Notes: generated by a model from the letters alone, not told the origin. Counted from the first letter of the stretch, positions 30,571 through 40,951 are shown. The stretch is DNA of 64,000 nt from Chitinimonas taiwanensis DSM 18899 (GCF_900119825.1 NZ_FPKR01000007.1:62001-126000), one strand, 5' to 3'. A program made the numbers and translations.

Positions 30571-31359
30571 CTAGCTAGCCAGGTGCGCGCGGTCGCGGCC
30601 GGCGCGTTTGGCTTCCAGCAGGGCGGCGTCGGCGCGGTTCAGGGTGGCGGAATAGCTTTCCTCAACACGGTGCTCGGCCAGCCCGGCGCTGATGGTGATG
30701 GCCAGCGTCTCAGTGCCCAGGCGCAGGGTCATGCGCCGTATGCTGTCGCGTACCCGTTCGACGATGGTGCTGGCGGTAGCCAGCTCGGTTTCCGGCAGCA
30801 GGATGAGGAATTCCTCGCCGCCCCAGCGGCCGCACAGATCGTACTCGCGCACCTCGGCCTCCATGACCCGTGCCGTCTCGATCAGTACGCTATCGCCGAC
30901 CTCGTGGCCATGCTGGTCATTAACCTGTTTGAAGTGGTCGATATCGAGCATGGCCACGCAGAAGGTGTGCTGCAGGCGCGTGCTGCGCTCGACCTCGGCC
31001 TTCATGCGCTCGATCAGCGGGCGACGGTTGGCCAGCGTGGTAAGCGGGTCATGCGTGGACGCTTCCTTCAGCGCGAGATTGAGCTCGCGCATCATGCCTT
31101 GGTAGCGATCGGAGATGCGCGCGACCTTTTCCAGCTGGCGCAGCTGCTTGTCGAAACGCTCGGCCAGCGTCTGCTCGCGCTGGCGCGCCAGGCTCTGGTA
31201 GACATCGGACACCCGCGTGATGCGTTCCATGCGGTTGAGTAGTTCGCGGTACTGGTGCCAGAGCTGGCCCAGCGCGAAGCTGAGCGGGTTGTCGCGGTGC
31301 TCGGGGTCGGCCAGCAGGCGCTTGATCAGCTCTTCCAGTTCGGCGTGTTCGCGGGTCAT
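30571..31359 (-). CDS. siaD: Diguanylate cyclase SiaD-like
   Basis: 262 aa. The first 95 residues are helical/coiled coil, the rest a GGDEF domain. The active motif GGEEF is at 180-184, and the product-inhibition I-site R-E-Y-D is at 171-174, five residues before it, so c-di-GMP feedback is expected. In Pseudomonas the SiaC phosphoprotein binds the N-terminal stalk of SiaD and switches it on. Fourth gene after siaA, siaB and siaC in the same order as in Pseudomonas, 21 bases behind siaC. Confidence 0.88.
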   Translation of the reverse strand: MTREHAELEELIKRLLADPEHRDNPLSFALGQLWHQYRELLNRMERITRVSDVYQSLARQREQTLAERFDKQLRQLEKVARISDRYQGMMRELNLALKEASTHDPLTTLANRRPLIERMKAEVERSTRLQHTFCVAMLDIDHFKQVNDQHGHEVGDSVLIETARVMEAEVREYDLCGRWGGEEFLILLPETELATASTIVERVRDSIRRMTLRLGTETLAITISAGLAEHRVEESYSATLNRADAALLEAKRAGRDRAHLAS

Positions 31360-31380
31360 GCGGGGCTCGCGCGGCTAGTC

Positions 31381-31758
31381 TCAGTCATGGCTGAGGATGG
31401 CAAAGGGAAAGCTGCAGTCTTCCTTGAATTCCTCGGCCAGTTCGGCCACCCGCTCATTGCGCGGGTCGTAGCGCCAGTTCACCGCCACCGGCTTGTGCTG
31501 GTGATGGGCTTCCTCGAGCAGGTCGAAGATATCCATCATGGCCTTGATGCTGCTGGTATTCAGGTAGAGCAGCTTGAGCTCCAGGGTCAGCGGGCGGCCA
31601 GCTTGCTTCAGGAAGCGCTCCACCCACTCGAATACCTGGTGGAACAGCTCATAGGAATTTTCCGGGTAGGAATCGCCCTGCATGGACAGGATGCCCTGGG
31701 CCCAGTCGCCCTGGATAGCGGGCGTGGATTGTGTACCGGGGATGGAGAAATCGTTCAT
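31381..31758 (-). CDS. siaC: SiaC-family regulatory phosphoprotein (DUF1987)
   Basis: 125 aa. The family block YLNTSSIKAMMDIFDLLE is intact and the threonine falls at residue 68, the position phosphorylated by SiaB in the Pseudomonas protein. Unphosphorylated SiaC activates SiaD; phosphorylated SiaC is released from it. No membrane segment or signal peptide. Lies between siaB and siaD. Confidence 0.9.
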   Translation of the reverse strand: MNDFSIPGTQSTPAIQGDWAQGILSMQGDSYPENSYELFHQVFEWVERFLKQAGRPLTLELKLLYLNTSSIKAMMDIFDLLEEAHHQHKPVAVNWRYDPRNERVAELAEEFKEDCSFPFAILSHD

Positions 31759-31793
31759 CGTCTGGGTGCTCGGTAAAGGCTTTGAACAGGCGC

Positions 31794-32336
31794 TTAGATT
31801 TCGGCGCGCAGGCTCAGGAAGGCGCGGCCATCGGCCAGCTGGCGCAGATTGGCTTGCAGGGGGGCGCTGGACTTGCGCGCGATATCGATCAGGCCAAGGC
31901 CGGCGCCGCTGCTGGCATCGGCCTCACGCGGCTTGCGCAGCTGTTCCTTGTAGCGCGCCTTCAGCTCGGCCTTGTCGAGGCTGGCCAGCGCCTCGACGCG
32001 GGCCAGCATGGCTTCGCCATCCTGCGGGCGGATGATATTGCCGGCCGACACCACGTAATGGCCGGCCTCGTTGCGCGCCACCACCACGGTGGCACTGGCA
32101 TCCTGCTCGGTCCAGCCCTGCTGCTGGGCATAGTGGCGGATATTCTGGGTCAGCTCGATATACACGCCGAACACATCCATGGCGGCTGAGGGATGGGCAT
32201 GGTCGGCGGCCAGATAGTTGCGCAGCGCATTGCCGATCTCCTCGATCAGGCTGCGCGAGATCGGCCCATTGAAGCACAGCATGATCTGCTGGCGGTTGTA
32301 GCTCTCTCGCATGCTGAACAGGTCAAGCGGTTCCAT
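31794..32336 (-). CDS. siaB: SiaB-family protein kinase
   Basis: 180 aa from ATG 32336 (MEPLDLFSMRESYN), supported by GGAG upstream and by the usual start of SiaB; an ATG at 32360, overlapping the siaA stop, would add eight residues. The GHKL-type ATP site is visible: N box ELTQNIRHY at 61-69 and the glycine box SGAGLGLIDIAR at 143-154. The kinase phosphorylates SiaC on threonine, opposing the SiaA phosphatase. Confidence 0.87.
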   Translation of the reverse strand: MEPLDLFSMRESYNRQQIMLCFNGPISRSLIEEIGNALRNYLAADHAHPSAAMDVFGVYIELTQNIRHYAQQQGWTEQDASATVVVARNEAGHYVVSAGNIIRPQDGEAMLARVEALASLDKAELKARYKEQLRKPREADASSGAGLGLIDIARKSSAPLQANLRQLADGRAFLSLRAEI

Positions 32337-32359
32337 TGCGGCTCCAGATAAGGTGGGCA

Positions 32360-34351
32360 TCAGTCAAAGCGGAAACACAGCATCGTAATATCGTCGCGCT
32401 GGGCGTGCTCGCCCTGGTATTGCGCCAGCGTGCTGCTAAAGGCCTCGCCCTGCTCGCGCAAGGGCAGGCGTGCATGGGTGCGGATCATGTCGGCAAAGCG
32501 GCTGCTGCCAAAGCCAAAGCCCATCTCACCGCCGGCCTGGTCCAGGAAGCCGTCGGTGCTCATGTAGAAGGTCTGACCGGCCTGCAAGGGTAGCTGGGCA
32601 TTGTGATACTGGCCAATGCGCTTGTCCCCAATAGCGCGCCGTGCGCCAGCCAGTTCGGCCACCTGCTCGCCATCGCTGTAATAGAGCGCGATCTTGGCGC
32701 CGGCAAAGGTCACCGTGCGGCCGTGCAGATCGACATAGGCAAGGCCGACATCCATATTGCTGGCCAGTGCCTGGCGGCCGCTCTCATCGTGCAGCATGCT
32801 GCGGATGATCTGGTCGCAGCGGCGCAGGATGCCGGCCGGGTCGGCCATACCGGCATCGGCAATCGCCTGGTCTATCGCCGCATGGGCGAGCATGGTCATC
32901 AGCGCGCCGGGCACGCCATGGCCGGCGCAATCGACCACCCCGAACAGGCAGCCCTGCTCGGCCGCGCGGTAGACATAGAAATCACCGCCCACCACATCGC
33001 GCGGGCGCCACAGGACCGCATGCTTTTCGCCTAGCGCCTGTACCAGGTGGCGGTCGGGCAGCATCGCGCGCTGGATCAGGCTCGCGTAGTCGATCGAATC
33101 GTCGATCTTCTTGTGCGCGGCGGCCATATCGCGATTGGCCTGCTCAAGCGCCTGGGTGCGTTCGCGCACGCGGTCCTCCAGCTCGCTGGTATGGCTGCGC
33201 ACCTTGTGCGCCATCACCCCGAAGGCGGCGCTCAGCTGGCCGATCTCATCATCGCGTCCCTCGGGCAGCGCCACCTCGTACTGGCCCTGCGCCATCGCCT
33301 GGGCTGATTTCTGCAGATGGCTGATTGGGCGCAGCACCAGCTTGTCCACTGCATAGGCAAAGCCGAGTAGCAGGGCCAGCAGCAAGACGGCCAGCGCCAC
33401 CAGCAGCGGCGTCAGCCACGGGCCTTCCATGACGCGCGCCGCATGCAGGTCGACCGCGGTCAGCACATGCCAGCCCAGTTCGGGAATAAAGCTCAGCGCC
33501 AGCAGCTGGCGCCGGCCATCCAGCTGCACCCAGGTGCTTGCCACGCTGCCTGGCTGGGCCTCGGCATCCTGCATGGCGCGCTGCAAGGCGCTGGCATCCT
33601 GTGCACCGCCCAGCAGCTGCTGGAGCTGGCCGCTGCCTAGTTCGCCGCGCTGGGTGGCCGAGTTGAGCGCGATCAGCGTCTTGTCCGGGTGGGCCTGGAT
33701 GGCGCCCTTGCGGTCGAGAATCATCGGCGTCACGCCCGCTTCGCGGCTGACGATGAATTGTTCGAGAAAGGTGCTCAGATCAAGGCCGCTGCCGGCCAGA
33801 CCGATCTTGCGCGCGCCATCGCGCACAATCACATTGATCCAGGCCTTGGTGACCTTGAGCTGGCTGTCGTAATTGACATTGATATTGAAGTGGGCGGTAT
33901 CGCGCAGGGTATTGAAGTACCAGCTGTCGTCAGCCTTGTCGGCGCGCAGCTGATAGCGCGCCTGCTGGCTTAGCGCGGTCTTCGCATCGTTGAAGTAATA
34001 CTGGCGGCTGCCTTCGCTGATCACGAAATAGGAATGGTCGCGGAAATCGCGCCGATAGCCCTCGGCTTCGCGAAAGAACAGTGCGCGCTTGGCAGGATTG
34101 TCCTCGTCCAGCAGCCATTGGCGGGTGACTTCCGAATCAGCTAGGCGCAGGGACAGCGCCAGCTCGCGCGACAGCGGGGCAAAGATCTGCTCGCGCTTGA
34201 GCAAGGTGGTGTTCCGTACGAAAGCCTGGCCGAAGTGGTTGCGTATGCTGTCCACCACCTGCCAGCCAATCAGGGCGGCCGGAATCAGCGCGATCAGGCA
34301 GGCCAGCAGCAGTGCCAGCAGTGATTTTCCTCGCAAACCCAATGCCGCCAT
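32360..34351 (-). CDS. siaA: SiaA-like membrane PP2C/SpoIIE phosphatase with Cache-HAMP sensor
   Basis: 663 aa. Membrane helices at about 10-30 and 312-334 enclose a large periplasmic sensor with double-Cache appearance. A HAMP domain (LRPISHLQKSAQAMAQGQY) and coiled coil lead to a PP2C-type phosphatase domain (about 430-660) with the metal-binding motifs DVVGGDFY, DCAGHGVPGALM and DGFLDQAGG, and the final DDITMLCFRF. It dephosphorylates SiaC in response to an external signal and so raises c-di-GMP and aggregation in Pseudomonas. The signal here is unknown. Confidence 0.9.
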   Translation of the reverse strand: MAALGLRGKSLLALLLACLIALIPAALIGWQVVDSIRNHFGQAFVRNTTLLKREQIFAPLSRELALSLRLADSEVTRQWLLDEDNPAKRALFFREAEGYRRDFRDHSYFVISEGSRQYYFNDAKTALSQQARYQLRADKADDSWYFNTLRDTAHFNINVNYDSQLKVTKAWINVIVRDGARKIGLAGSGLDLSTFLEQFIVSREAGVTPMILDRKGAIQAHPDKTLIALNSATQRGELGSGQLQQLLGGAQDASALQRAMQDAEAQPGSVASTWVQLDGRRQLLALSFIPELGWHVLTAVDLHAARVMEGPWLTPLLVALAVLLLALLLGFAYAVDKLVLRPISHLQKSAQAMAQGQYEVALPEGRDDEIGQLSAAFGVMAHKVRSHTSELEDRVRERTQALEQANRDMAAAHKKIDDSIDYASLIQRAMLPDRHLVQALGEKHAVLWRPRDVVGGDFYVYRAAEQGCLFGVVDCAGHGVPGALMTMLAHAAIDQAIADAGMADPAGILRRCDQIIRSMLHDESGRQALASNMDVGLAYVDLHGRTVTFAGAKIALYYSDGEQVAELAGARRAIGDKRIGQYHNAQLPLQAGQTFYMSTDGFLDQAGGEMGFGFGSSRFADMIRTHARLPLREQGEAFSSTLAQYQGEHAQRDDITMLCFRFD

Positions 34352-34466
34352 GTCCCGCCCTTGTTTATCCGCGCCGATCGCGGCCAGATTGTGCCGTGCA
34401 GCATGCTATGTGGGCAATCATGCCGCGCAAGCCGGCGCTAATATTCCGATTTTGTGCGCAACAATA

Positions 34467-34494
34467 TAAAAAGGGCGCCGTAGCGGGCGCCCTT
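34467..34494 (-). terminator. Terminator after the glutamine-synthetase-like operon
   Basis: On the minus strand AAGGGCGCC and GGCGCCCTT pair, followed by TTTTTAT, 18 bases beyond the stop at 34513. Confidence 0.85.
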
Positions 34495-34512
34495 GTTGCG
34501 CGCGATGTGCGC

Positions 34513-35859
34513 TCAGGCCAGTGCGGCCAGGAAGCGGCGCTCCCAGGGGGTGACCTCGGCCAGGAAGCTGTCCAGCTCCACTTCCTTCACCGCCACGAAG
34601 GCATCGACGAACTCATCGCCCAACAGGCTGCGCACGCGCGTGCTGTGGCGCATGGCCGCCAGCGCGCTTTCCAGCGTGCGCGGCAGCTCGGGGCCGCTGC
34701 CTTCCTGGTCGAACACCGTGCCGACGGCCTCGGCGCCCGGTTGCAGCTGTTGCTGCATGCCATACAGGCCGGCCGCCAGGCTGGCGGCCAGCGCCAGGTA
34801 AGGATTGGCATCGCAGCCGGGAATGCGGTTCTCCACCCGGCGCGCAGCGGGGCTGGAGCGCGGGATGCGGATGCCGACCGAGCGGTTGTCATAGCCCCAG
34901 CTCAGATTGACTGGTGCCGCCATATGCTTGGCAAAGCGCCGGTAGCTGTTCACATGCGGGCAGAGCAGCGGCATCAGCTCCGGAATCAGCTGCTGCTGGC
35001 CGGCGATGAAATGGGCGAACAGCGCGCTCGGCTGGCCCTCGGCCGTACTGAAGATATTGCGGCCCTGCGCGTCTACCACGCTCTGGTGGATATGCATCGA
35101 GCTGCCTGGCTGGCCGGCCAGCGGCTTGGCCATGAACACCACCTGCAGGCCGTGCTTGAAACCCACTTCACGCAAGGCGTACTTGAACAGGAAGGTCTGG
35201 TCGGCCAGTGCCAGCGCGTCGCCATGAATTAGGTTGATCTCGTACTGGCTGGGGCCAAGCTCATGCACGAAGGTATCGCCGACGATGCCCAGCATCTCCA
35301 GCGCGCTATACACCTCGTCCCAGAAGGCACCCAGATCATTGAGGCCACCGAGGCTAAAGCCCTGCTGGCCATCCTCGCGCCGCCCATTGCGCTTGTCGGG
35401 CGCTTCGAAAGGGTCGTTCGGGTCGAGATTGGGGGCAAACACATAGAACTCGAGCTCGGGCGCCACCACTGGTGACCAGCCGTGCTGCGCGTATTTTTCC
35501 AGCACACCCTTGAGCACATTGCGGCTGGCGATCGGGGTCGGGCTGCCATCCAGGTCCTCGCAGTCGTGCACGGCCAGCGCGCGCGGCTTGCCTGCCCAGG
35601 GCACTTGCTTGAGCGTCGAGTAAAGCGGCAGCAGCTTCATATCCGGGTCGCCCTCGCCCGAGAACTGGTAGTCGGCCCAGTCGCCCGTGGCGGTCTGGAT
35701 GGCCACCGCGCGGCACAGGCGCAGTTCCTGGCCGGCGGCAAAGCTGCTGGCCGGCATGGCCTTGCCACGCGGAAAGCCGTTGATATCGGCCACCAGGCAT
35801 TCCACTTCGCGTATGCCGGCGCTCTTCAGCCAGCTCAGATCATGTTGGTTTTGGGTCAT
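34513..35859 (-). CDS. Glutamine-synthetase-family ligase (gamma-glutamylpolyamine synthetase type)
   Basis: 448 aa, close to PuuA/PauA (about 450-470) and shorter at the regulatory side than GlnA. Family blocks: DINGFPRGKAM at the N terminus, PELEFYVFAP and HELGPSQYEIN for metal and glutamate binding, MAKPLAGQPGSSMHIHQS, and NRSVGIRIP. The adenylylation-loop tyrosine segment of GlnA is absent, so it is not the main nitrogen-assimilating enzyme. It probably joins glutamate to an amine such as putrescine. It lies 10 bases behind the CoA-transferase gene, so the two are likely co-transcribed. No other puu genes are nearby, so the substrate is open. Confidence 0.82.
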   Translation of the reverse strand: MTQNQHDLSWLKSAGIREVECLVADINGFPRGKAMPASSFAAGQELRLCRAVAIQTATGDWADYQFSGEGDPDMKLLPLYSTLKQVPWAGKPRALAVHDCEDLDGSPTPIASRNVLKGVLEKYAQHGWSPVVAPELEFYVFAPNLDPNDPFEAPDKRNGRREDGQQGFSLGGLNDLGAFWDEVYSALEMLGIVGDTFVHELGPSQYEINLIHGDALALADQTFLFKYALREVGFKHGLQVVFMAKPLAGQPGSSMHIHQSVVDAQGRNIFSTAEGQPSALFAHFIAGQQQLIPELMPLLCPHVNSYRRFAKHMAAPVNLSWGYDNRSVGIRIPRSSPAARRVENRIPGCDANPYLALAASLAAGLYGMQQQLQPGAEAVGTVFDQEGSGPELPRTLESALAAMRHSTRVRSLLGDEFVDAFVAVKEVELDSFLAEVTPWERRFLAALA

Positions 35860-35869
35860 CGCAGATTGC

Positions 35870-37024
35870 TCAAACGGGTTCTTGATAGGCGGCGCTGTGC
35901 TGGCCCAGCATCGGTGGCGCCGTGTCGTAGAGGATGGGAGTGGCGGAAAAGCGGATCGGGTTGGCCACCATCTTCACGCTGCCGGCCGGGTGGGGAATAT
36001 CCACCACCGCGCCGCGCGCCAGTGCCTGCGGGTCGTCCAGCGCTTCGGGAATGGTATTGATCGGCCCGCCAGGAATGCCGAGGCTTTCCATCGCGCTAAT
36101 CCAGTGCGCGCGCGGCTGGGTCTTCAGCGCGGTGCGGATCAGCGGCACCAGGGCCTCGCGGTTCATTACCCTGGCCTTGTTCGTGGCGAAGCGCGCATCC
36201 GTGGCCCATTCGGCATGGCCGCACAGCTCGGCAAAGCGCGCGAACTGGCTGTCATTGCCGACTGCCACGATCACATGGCCATCGCTGGCTTCGAACGCCT
36301 GGTAGGGCACGATATTGGCGTGGGCATTGCCATAGCGCGGCGGTTGCACGCCGCCGACCAGGTAGTTGCTGGCCACATTGGCCAGCATGGCCAGTTGGCA
36401 GTCGAACAGCGCGAGGTCGATATGCTGGCCTTCGCCGGTGCGGTCGCGATGACTGAGCGCGGCGAGTATGCCCACCGTGGCATACATGCCGGTGAACAGA
36501 TCGGTGACCGCCACGCCCACCTTCTGCGGTTCACCCTCGGGCGCGCCGGTAATGCTCATCAGCCCGCCCAGGCCCTGAATCATGAAGTCGTAACCGGCCT
36601 GCTCGGCGCGTGGGCCGGCCTGACCGAAACCGGTGATCGAGCAGTAGACGAGGTCAGGCTTGAGCGCCTTCAGGCTGGCGTAATCGAGGCCGTACTTCTT
36701 CAAGCCACCGACCTTGAAGTTCTCCACCACCACATCACAGGTCTTGGCCAGCGCGCGGATCTGCGCCTGGCCTTCGGGCGTGGCCATATCGATGGCCACC
36801 GACTTCTTGCCGCGATTGGCGCAGATGAAATAGGCCGACTCACGTGTGGCTTGGCCCGCGCGGTCATGCAGGAAGGGCGGACCCCAGCCACGGGTGTCGT
36901 CCCCGCCCTCGGGCTTTTCGATCTTGATCACTTCGGCGCCCATATCGGCCAGCTGCTGGGTGGCCCAAGGGCCAGCCAGTACGCGCGACAGGTCGAGGAT
37001 GCGCAGGTGTTTGAGGGCGGACAC
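35870..37024 (-). CDS. Family III CoA-transferase (succinyl-CoA:glutarate type likely)
   Basis: 384 aa from GTG 37024 with GGGAGAA upstream. CaiB/BaiF features: LRILDLSRVLAGPWATQQLADMGAEVIKIE, spread over residues 7-36, GKKSVAIDM, the strand YCSITGFGQ-x-GP and the catalytic-Asp segment YDFMIQGLGGLMSITG. A glutaryl-CoA dehydrogenase is encoded about 0.8 kb away on the same strand, and the pair gcdH plus family III CoA-transferase is the usual glutarate activation set in lysine and tryptophan breakdown. The specificity is inferred from this context. Confidence 0.82.
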   Translation of the reverse strand: MSALKHLRILDLSRVLAGPWATQQLADMGAEVIKIEKPEGGDDTRGWGPPFLHDRAGQATRESAYFICANRGKKSVAIDMATPEGQAQIRALAKTCDVVVENFKVGGLKKYGLDYASLKALKPDLVYCSITGFGQAGPRAEQAGYDFMIQGLGGLMSITGAPEGEPQKVGVAVTDLFTGMYATVGILAALSHRDRTGEGQHIDLALFDCQLAMLANVASNYLVGGVQPPRYGNAHANIVPYQAFEASDGHVIVAVGNDSQFARFAELCGHAEWATDARFATNKARVMNREALVPLIRTALKTQPRAHWISAMESLGIPGGPINTIPEALDDPQALARGAVVDIPHPAGSVKMVANPIRFSATPILYDTAPPMLGQHSAAYQEPV

Positions 37025-37053
37025 GGTCTGATTCTCCCGTACCGCCGCTCACG

Positions 37054-37809
37054 CTAGCGGTACTGTTGCAAATACTGTTTGAAGGCAGGCGAATGGCGCA
37101 TGGTGCGTATCGCCTGCCAGTAGTGCTCGATCAGCTCGGGCTGGCGCGCATACAGCGGCCGCGCCACCAGCAGATAGAGCACCGTGCGGTCAAACGGTGG
37201 CTCGACCGCCTCGATCTTGCCGGCAAAGCGGCCCTGCAGCAGCCGGTGCGCCTCGTCTTCCAGGGTGACCACGCCAGCCAGGCGCCCGAGCAGCAATTTG
37301 TCGAAATTCTGCTCGGTTGAACTCGCGCCATCGTCCAGCGCGGCACCGCTGGCGCGCAGCTTGTCGACATGCACGAAGCCGCGCTGCACACCGATGGCCT
37401 TGCCATCCAGCTGCGTGAAGCCGCTGCCATCCCATTGGCTGCGGCTGCCCGGCAGCCGGTACAGCAGGAAGCGTGTGACAGCCAGGGCCTGGCTCTCGTC
37501 CAAGCGGCCTTCACGCAGCGGAAAGGCCGCATAAGCCTGCCGCTCGGGAGCGAAGGCTCCCACCACGCCTTCCGCCCGGCCGGCTTTCAAGTCTTCCAGG
37601 CAGCGCCGGCGCGGCGCGGTGTAGTTCTTGAACTGCAGGGGCAGGCCCTTGCTCGCCTCACGCAGCAGGTACTGCAGCTGGCCACTGCCATCCGGCATCG
37701 TGTACGGATAGAAGGGTTGGTCCAGCGTGCAGAGCCGAAAGCGCGTATCCGCTGCGGCCGTGGTGGCCAGCAGGCATAGCGCCAGCAGCAAGAGCAGGGG
37801 TGTGCGCAT
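37054..37809 (-). CDS. Periplasmic solute-binding-like protein
   Basis: 251 aa from ATG 37809, chosen because it opens a clear signal peptide (MRTPLLLLLALCLLATTAAA); a GTG at 37848 is an alternative, and neither has a strong ribosome site. The mature part resembles family-3 binding proteins (FRLCTLDQPFYPYTM, GKAIGVQRG, FDKLLLGRLAGVV) but no ABC permease is encoded near it. It stands between the CoA-transferase and glutaryl-CoA dehydrogenase genes on the same strand. Ligand unknown. Confidence 0.68.
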   Translation of the reverse strand: MRTPLLLLLALCLLATTAAADTRFRLCTLDQPFYPYTMPDGSGQLQYLLREASKGLPLQFKNYTAPRRRCLEDLKAGRAEGVVGAFAPERQAYAAFPLREGRLDESQALAVTRFLLYRLPGSRSQWDGSGFTQLDGKAIGVQRGFVHVDKLRASGAALDDGASSTEQNFDKLLLGRLAGVVTLEDEAHRLLQGRFAGKIEAVEPPFDRTVLYLLVARPLYARQPELIEHYWQAIRTMRHSPAFKQYLQQYR

Positions 37810-37868
37810 GGTGGGGGTGGCTAGATGGCTGTTCACCATTGTAGCCACGCGGCCGCGGCACGCCCCGT

Positions 37869-39047
<1,179 letters not shown>

Positions 39048-39109
39048 GTCGATCTCCGTTCCGGTAAGGCCTGGTTACCTGCCGTTGTGGCGGCTTCCAG
39101 CTTGTTTAA

Positions 39110-39144
39110 TTCCGCTATGCGGAACATAATTCTGCAATGCGAAA
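39110..39144. promoter_or_regulatory. Two IclR-type operator palindromes between gcdH and the transporter gene
   Basis: TTCCGC-TAT-GCGGAA (39110-39124) is a perfect palindrome and TTCTGC-AAT-GCGAAA (39130-39144) an imperfect copy. Their centres are 20 bases apart, two helical turns, so two dimers could bind on one face. The pair is centred midway between the starts of gcdH (39047) and the transporter gene (39208), and an IclR regulator is encoded at 40095. Confidence 0.75.
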
Positions 39145-39207
39145 CAGATTACCCAAGCCGCGCGCTGGTGTAAAGTCGCCACCCGGCTATCAAATTAGAT
39201 TTTCCTG

Positions 39208-40098
39208 ATGATTAAATCGCTCGCATCCGCCTGGTCCGCCTTATCGGGCAATACCCGCGGGGTCGGCTTCGTGATCCTGGCCATGGCCAGCTGGGCCCTG
39301 ATGAATGCGGCCACCAAGGCCTTTGGCGCCTATGGCTACGATGCCGAGCAGCTGGTCTTTCTGCGCGCCAATATCGTCTTGCTGATGCTGTTGCCGGTCA
39401 TGTTGTATAGCCGTGGCCGGCTGATCGTGACGCGCCATCCGCGCCTGCATCTGGTGCGCAGCGTGTTCATCGCTACCTCGTCCTACTGTGCCGCCTATGC
39501 GGTCACCCGCCTGCCGCTGGCCGAGACCAATGCCTATCTGATGACCGCCTCGCTGTTCATGCTGCCGCTTGGGGTATTCCTCTTGGGCGAAAAAGCGCAT
39601 TGGCTGCGTTGGGCTGGCGTGGCGGTTGGCTTCTGCGGCGTGCTGGCCATTTTGCGCCCCGGCGCGGCTGCATTTCAGCCCGCTGCGCTGGTGGCGCTGC
39701 TGTGTGCGCTGTCCGAGGCCGGGCTGGGCGTGGTGCTGAAGAAGATGGGCAGCGCCGAGCCCTCCACCACCATCGTCTGGTGGAGCTATGTGACCAACTG
39801 GCTGGTCTTTGGCCTGTTGTGCGGCTTCAGCCTGCCCATGCCGCCGGCCGAGGCCTGGCCGCTGCTGCCTGTGCTGGGCCTGACTACCTTGGGTGTCTAC
39901 TTCGCCTATATCCAGGCCTATAAGGTGGGCGATGCTAGCGCGGTGGAGGCTGGCAGCTTCTCGCTGCTGCTGTTCAGCCCGCTGGTGGGCTGGCTGTGGT
40001 TTGCCGAGGTACCCGAGCAGGCTTTCTGGCTGGGTGCGGGCCTCTTGGTGGCCGGCATCGCGCTGGTGATCATTGAACCGAAGGGCAGGGCGGCATGA
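39208..40098 (+). CDS. DMT-superfamily (EamA) transporter
   Basis: 296 aa with ten hydrophobic segments in the two-times-five EamA arrangement (first about 18-40, last about 268-289); conserved VFLRANIVLLMLLP, PLAETNAYLMTASLFMLPLG at residues 95-114, and a second-half LLLFSPLVGWLWFAEVP. Such proteins carry amino acids or other metabolites across the inner membrane. Its stop overlaps the start of the IclR gene (ATGA), so the two are co-transcribed. The shared control region with gcdH suggests a role in glutarate, lysine or related substrate traffic. Confidence 0.85.
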   Translation: MIKSLASAWSALSGNTRGVGFVILAMASWALMNAATKAFGAYGYDAEQLVFLRANIVLLMLLPVMLYSRGRLIVTRHPRLHLVRSVFIATSSYCAAYAVTRLPLAETNAYLMTASLFMLPLGVFLLGEKAHWLRWAGVAVGFCGVLAILRPGAAAFQPAALVALLCALSEAGLGVVLKKMGSAEPSTTIVWWSYVTNWLVFGLLCGFSLPMPPAEAWPLLPVLGLTTLGVYFAYIQAYKVGDASAVEAGSFSLLLFSPLVGWLWFAEVPEQAFWLGAGLLVAGIALVIIEPKGRAA

Positions 40099-40850
40099 AC
40101 GCCGAGCACGAGAACGACCGCTTGTTTGTTACCGCGCTGGCGCGTGGGCTGGAAGTGCTGGCCGCCTTCAAGGCTGGCGACCGCGCGTTGGGCAATACCG
40201 AACTCGCGCAGCGCTGCCAGCTACCCAAGTCCACCGTCTCGCGCCTGACCTATACGCTGTGCCAGCTTGGCTATCTGAGCCAGGACGAGGCCGGGAAGTA
40301 CCATCCGGCGCCGGCTGTGCTCACGCTGGGCTTTGCCGCGCTGGCCGGGCTGGACCTGCGCGAGCGAGCGCGCGACCCCATGCGCAAACTGTCGCAAGAG
40401 ACCGGTCTGTCGGTCACGCTGGGCGTGCAGCAGGGCACGCGCGTCGTGTATGTGGAAACCTGCCGCGCGCCTACCCGGGTCGGCATCCGGCTTGAAGTGG
40501 GTTCCAGTGTGCCCTTGGCCAGCACCGCCATCGGCCGTGCCCTGTATATGGGCGTGCGCGGTGAGGCGCGCAGCGCGCTGGACGAGGCACTGGCCAGCCA
40601 GGCCGGTGCCGCCTGGCCGGGCTGGCAGGCGCGCCTGGCCGCCAGCGAGCGCGATTTTGCCCAGCAGGGTTTCTGTGCCTCGTTTGGTGAATTCGAGCCC
40701 GATATCTATGCGGTGGCCGTACCGATCGCCGGCAGCCAGCCTGCAATGGCGATCAACTGCAGCGGCCCGGCCTACCGGCTGGACGAGGCGAGCTGGCGCA
40801 ACGAAATCGCCCCGCGCTTGTTGGCGCTGGCACGCGAGCTGGGGCGCTAG
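40095..40850 (+). CDS. IclR-family transcriptional regulator
   Basis: 251 aa. N-terminal winged helix-turn-helix (about 10-72: FVTALARGLEVLAAF, AQRCQLPKSTVSRLTYTL) and the IclR effector domain (about 90-250: RDPMRKLSQETGLSVTLGV, VPLASTAIGRALYMG, FGEFEPDIYAVAVPI). By its position it probably binds the two palindromes at 39110-39144 and controls gcdH and its own operon. The effector may be glutarate or glutaryl-CoA (inference). Confidence 0.9.
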   Translation: MNAEHENDRLFVTALARGLEVLAAFKAGDRALGNTELAQRCQLPKSTVSRLTYTLCQLGYLSQDEAGKYHPAPAVLTLGFAALAGLDLRERARDPMRKLSQETGLSVTLGVQQGTRVVYVETCRAPTRVGIRLEVGSSVPLASTAIGRALYMGVRGEARSALDEALASQAGAAWPGWQARLAASERDFAQQGFCASFGEFEPDIYAVAVPIAGSQPAMAINCSGPAYRLDEASWRNEIAPRLLALARELGR

Positions 40851-40951
40851 GCCTGCCAAGGCTGTACCACGCCACGCCCGCCACATCCACGCACATGGAT
40901 TGACAAGCGTGGGGCCGCTGGCGACCATGCGCGCCCCTTCGCGAGCCGACC

